Shown: in pieces, positions 59,801-64,000 of the stretch
How the letters are laid out: each line of letters opens with the position of its first letter
Position numbering within the stretch: the stretch's first letter is position 1
NCBI GenBank assembly: GCA_018398805.1
Contig: JAGFBZ010002567.1
Span: 124,001-188,000 of the forward strand
Direction: 5' to 3'
Source: Hirundichthys speculiger
Lineage: Eukaryota > Chordata > Actinopteri > Beloniformes > Exocoetidae
DNA length: 64,000 bases
Position numbers and translations under genes: made by a program
The notes under the pieces: model-generated
Told to the model about the DNA's origin: nothing
Seen by the model: only the letters and a program-made list of their open reading frames with translations
Database searches by the model: none

Positions 59801-62700
59801 CTACTTCCAACATCAAGGCTGGATCAGGATCAGAGAGAGGAATAACAATGGATTATGGAAATATTATTCCCCGTTTGCTCCAAACACAGTTTCCTGTAGT
59901 TTGAGGAATTGATGTGGTCCATCTTAATTATTGGTCACTCAACTTATGTAAACTATGGGGACATATATGGATCAGCATGCCTTTCGTATGAGTGAATAAC
60001 TGCAGCCTGAGAGCCAAAAACAAGACATCCTGTTTACCGAGTAAAGGGAGAAGACAGGGTCTTTCTCTCTCAGAAACACACACACACATTACATATACAT
60101 CCACACTCACGCAGCACTTCACTCTCCCATCACTTCCCTAAAAATAAATACGATCTGAAAGGGAAAGAAAGTGGCCTCACCACTATTTAGCTCATTTTGA
60201 CCCACCCAAATTGCAACAATTATAGTCTTCTTCTAAATCTATATGTTTATTAAAATGACTGCTGAGACTAAGGAATCGTTAGGAGGAAGGACTGGTCAGA
60301 GGACATACCTGTTCCTGTGATTTATGGTTTCCTAGCGACTAGAATAAAAGACTGTCAGTGAAGCACATTATCTTGTCATACTTCACATACTGAGTCACGT
60401 AATGATTCAATTATTACCAACAAAGTATCTGAACAGCACCTTCATGTGCAAAGTGAAACAGGTGGTAATTGTAAAAGTAAAGACCCAACTTTAAACACAT
60501 TTAAGCCAGGATAGGATGATTTAAGAGCTGCAGTGGTGCTTGAATTTAGCTTTTTGAAAATCAGTGCACATGACTCCACAGGATAGAATTTTGTTATTTT
60601 TATGCAATTTGAAAGGTAAACAGACCCTGTCAAGACATTAATTTAAACATCAGTTTTATTCTTGCACCGTCTACTGTGTATTTTCTGTTACTACCTAACA
60701 TGAAACAAGCTGATGATGAATTCATAGCTGGATTTTTAGTAATTTTTGCGATGCATGTCTATGTTATCTGCATGAATAAGCTTTTCAGTGTGATGGTATG
60801 ACTATCACAGATGCAACACGGCAAAAAAAAAAAAACAAAAACAAAAAAAAAAAAAACAGGGTTTGACTTACAATCTCCATTCATCATTCAAACACTCACA
60901 TCTCACTAGATTGGTCCTCACTGGTACTAAATTGGTTTATGCCTAAGTTGTAATAGAAATATGTCTAACAACATGTGTATGTGTAATGTAATAGTAATAT
61001 GTGTTAGCTGGGGGTTGGATTGTCCAGGGTGAACTTGACACAGTGATCACTGGAATAAGTTCCAGACCGCTGCAACCCTGTTCAGATAAAGCAGGTATGG
61101 GAAATATTTGCATGGACAGCAAAGGTTTAGTCTGGAAGATTACATTGTATGGCTGAGTTTTGAGCTCTGTTTGATGCTAAAAATTTAATTCAGGGTTAGA
61201 ATGGCAGGATTTTTGTTATTATTATTAATAATAATAATAATAATAAAAAGTCAAAATTAGTTGGAGAATTCGTACTTTCCTGTACAAACTGAATTTCATG
61301 AGTGTTAAAGAGCACCCCCTGGTGGTCAGTAGAGGAGCTTATTTATTAGAGGACAGGACTGAAAATAAAATACACAGCTGAATAAAAAGAAAATATCTGA
61401 CAAAATGAAAAGCCAAAAATCCAATAATGAAAGTCTTAAAAGCAAAAAAAAAAAAAACCTTCAAATCAAAAACAGGCTAAATGTCATCACAGAATAAACC
61501 AAAAAAAAAAAAAAAAAACTTTGTAAAAGCAATACATTGTCTTTATCACCATAATAAATATCTCTGTGCAAAACACAATGATGAACAATTAGTCTGAACG
61601 TTACACAACTTTTTTTCAAATACAGGAAGTTTGTTGCCACACTCCTGTGAAATCTTCCTGAAAACATGGAACAAACAACTTGAGTTTAAACAAATATCTC
61701 AATATCAATAGTATTTGAAGACTTTAATCCACTTTGTACCAATATGCCATTTTACTAGTAAGCAACCCATAATGCAAACATTTCATCAGTAAGGTGGCAC
61801 TAAATTTGATGAAGGGCTTCACTATTTGTTTTATTTTAGAAAAAGGCACAAATATGACACACAGCTATTAGATTTGCCTTTGTGAAGCATGTCTACAAAT
61901 GTTACATGAAATTGTTGTTACTGACATAAAAAAAAATCAGCTTCAAGTTAAGCAAGAAAAAAATGGCACTCTTTTCTTGCACATCCTCTGGTCTTTATGA
62001 CTGCTTAGTTGATTAAAAACAAAATTCTTCATCAGTCAAGTTTTAACTTTATCAGGACAGCACTTTGTCGTGGACCATTCTTCCACCAAAAAACTTCAGT
62101 CAGTTCAGTCTGTTTGCTGACAATGTATATGAGCTGATATGCGTTATCTTTAGCTCTTTGCCTTTTGTCAAGATATGGCATCATCCAGTGCCATATAATC
62201 ACAAACTGTGTGGGAGTGTGCTGGTTTTCCACATGCAGCCATTGTTTTTATGTTTCATTGGTTCATAACCCAAATAAAAAATTGCAGAATCTTCACCAAA
62301 CTCAATGCAGATTAGTGGTTTATTCTTTAATAATTACATAAAAATAAAAAAAAAGGTTGTCTGTTTTATTAAGCTGAATGTTAAGATGGCACATAATTGA
62401 GTGTGATATGCATAATTTTATTTTGTACAAACTAAAAAGCTGAATAAACATTCACCAACAGCGATGACTATGTCAAGGACTGTATAATTCCTTCATGTGC
62501 ATCTTTCCTTAAATTCTAAAACATTCTCTGTTTAGGTATCCCAGATGAATAATAGTTATTAATAATCCTATTTTGCAGACACAGTTATTCAAATTCAGCG
62601 AGCAGCCCTGAGAATAGAGTGCGAGGCATACATGATAAACATTGATCAGGAAATACTGTAGAGTGTACTGGCATTAGGAATATACAGTGATTATTTCTGT
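56900..62700. other. Intergenic DNA between ghr promoter side and fbxo4
   Basis: AT-rich with short microsatellites ((TTA)n at 58323, ATT/AAT near 61217-61245) and A-runs (60822-60855, 61446-61457, 61501-61518). The longest open frame (58274-58759, 161 codons) has no recognisable motif and crosses a TTA repeat, so I do not call it. The 3' UTR of fbxo4 presumably extends left from 62713; AATAAA-type signals on the minus strand occur near 62417 and 62316. Confidence 0.5.
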
Positions 62701-62713
62701 AGTTAGAATGAAT

Positions 62714-64000
62714 CTAATGGCAGTTGGAGTTTGGTAACGAGTCAAGTTTGACACCAGAACATCTCAGCAGCCACGAAATCCCATCCAGAAGGCCGAATAG
62801 GGTTTCTGCCACTGTATCCTGCACCTGATTGTCAAAGAGAAACACACGTTGAAAACCATCCACAAGCTGGGAAGAAGACTTTCAGCTGGTTAATTATCAA
62901 GAAATTACCATCCATGGGTTAGAAAGCTGAGGAAGGCCGAGTCTCTCTGCCATGTAAACACAAGGAGTTCGAGTACGGGTACTCATTGTTTCTGTCTGCT
63001 CTCTGGAGACGCAGGAGAGAACAAGTAGAGGCCTGGATGCGGGATTTCCGGCACAGTTCAGTACAGCTCTAATCTGGGCCACCTCAGACTTCCAGTCACC
63101 TGCTAAACATATGGGTTTCAGACAAAAAAATCTGTGCTGACTTACTAACTATAATGCCACATCATGGACGTGCTATTATAGGAAAAGAAAAATGATCAAA
63201 AAATTAAATTAAATAAAATACACAACTACCTTTTCTCTCTTCTGTCTCAGGTTCTGCATTAGCAACATAAATGAAACCATCCACCACTTGACACACCTGC
63301 TGGACCTGGGGGGCAGGGCTGTACACCGGGTAGCCAGAGTCATCGCTTCCTTCAGAAGTAAAGAGCTTATTACTGATGGTCTGTTGCTGCAGTCTGGCTC
63401 TCTCCCTCTCTGCCCTGCAGATATGATGATATAAAAGTTCATAACAGCATTCAAATGATATTCAGATGCCAAACAATCTCAAACCAGATGGCATGTCAGT
63501 AAAAAAGTGCTCACCTGTTGGTTGAATACAGAGTGAGGATGTTAAAATTTTGCTGTTGCTTGAACACAAAGCTGATCCCTGAGCCAATACCTAGAGCAAA
63601 AACAGGATGGCAAAGGTTTAGTTCATTCTCTCTGAACTGAAAGCAACTTGTGAGCTAATGAGCAAATGATGCCACCTAGTGACAATACAATATACATCTT
63701 ATAAGATTATTATTTTATTTTTTTCCAGTGAGGTCTGTACTGATGAAATATATTTGAGACACAGTATTAGCCTACCATTTGTAATAGATTTGCATGCAAC
63801 AATCAAACAACCTTAACTGACAACCTTTACAACTGGTTTGGAGGATGTGGTGTCATGTTAATGATAGGAGCCCTTAAATATCAGCATTATCTCACCATTT
63901 ATCTGTCTGTGTGGAGTTCCTGAAACAGGCAGCACATCTGGCGCATGCATGAGCCTCGTGACTAAAGACACATCCAGCTGCTCCATGCCAGGCCCAAACA
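62714..64000 (-). CDS. fbxo4: F-box protein 4, C-terminal part (5' end outside window)
   Basis: Substrate adaptor of SCF ubiquitin ligases; in mammals it targets cyclin D1 and the telomere protein TRF1. Minus-strand exons: beyond 64000 to 63896, 63590-63515, 63414-63230, 63099-62909 and 62824-62714, with stop TAG 62716-62714. The exons are all phase-compatible and give 221 residues. Diagnostic matches to human FBXO4 are FGPGMEQL, RQINGIGSGISFVF, FNILTLYSTNRAERERAR, QVVDGFIYVANAE, RPLLVLSC and NPWMVQDT. This part is the C-terminal GTPase-like domain that binds TRF1; the F-box itself lies upstream, outside the window. It sits on the same strand as ghr and upstream of it, as in other vertebrates. 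The final residues after the conserved GISWLL differ from mammals and are slightly longer. Confidence 0.93.

Noticed and set aside
1..64000. tRNA, rRNA or known microRNA genes
   Set aside because: No cloverleaf with A/B boxes or familiar small-RNA sequence was noticed on either strand; absence by eye is not proof.

Overview
The window looks like nuclear DNA of a ray-finned (probably percomorph) fish. The genes are split by GT-AG introns, the intergenic DNA is AT-rich with many microsatellites, and the mobile elements (Tc1/mariner, hAT, TTAA-flanked MITEs, L2/CR1-like LINE tails) are typical of teleosts. Three protein genes are recognisable, in the order selenop (+), ghr (-), fbxo4 (-). This is the conserved vertebrate FBXO4-GHR-SELENOP block read backwards. 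Layout: 1-2040 is upstream flank with nothing recognisable. 2073-5570 is selenoprotein P: TATA box, non-coding exon, four coding exons, 16 in-frame UGA codons read as selenocysteine, two SECIS elements in the 3' UTR and a poly(A) signal. Its last coding exon needs a one-base frame change to join the His-rich part to the Sec-rich part. 5.6-6.7 kb holds dead LINE and Tc1 fragments. 6.7-11.9 kb is AT-rich and includes the 3' UTR of ghr. 11,923-34,000 carries nine coding exons of the growth hormone receptor on the minus strand. They sum to exactly 630 codons plus stop and have the features of the teleost type I receptor. The 14-kb first coding intron (19.8-33.9 kb) and the 34-51 kb region upstream are full of transposons, several of which could be delimited to the base by their target-site duplications. 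50.9-51.9 kb is a CpG-rich island that probably holds the ghr promoter and a non-coding first exon. Next to it, 51,958-52,073 is an exon-like segment I cannot assign. 52-62.7 kb has transposon remnants and no recognised gene. 62,714-64,000 is the 3' half of fbxo4, running off the right edge. Working together: ghr and selenop both function in liver and endocrine physiology (hormone sensing; selenium export in plasma), and fbxo4 is an SCF ubiquitin-ligase adaptor. Nothing shows direct cooperation, and the grouping is inherited synteny. I did not find a convincing undescribed biological system. The most useful leads are the selenop frame break, the unassigned exon, a perfect 21-bp hairpin in a ghr intron, and the nested transposons whose insertion history can be read from duplicated sites.
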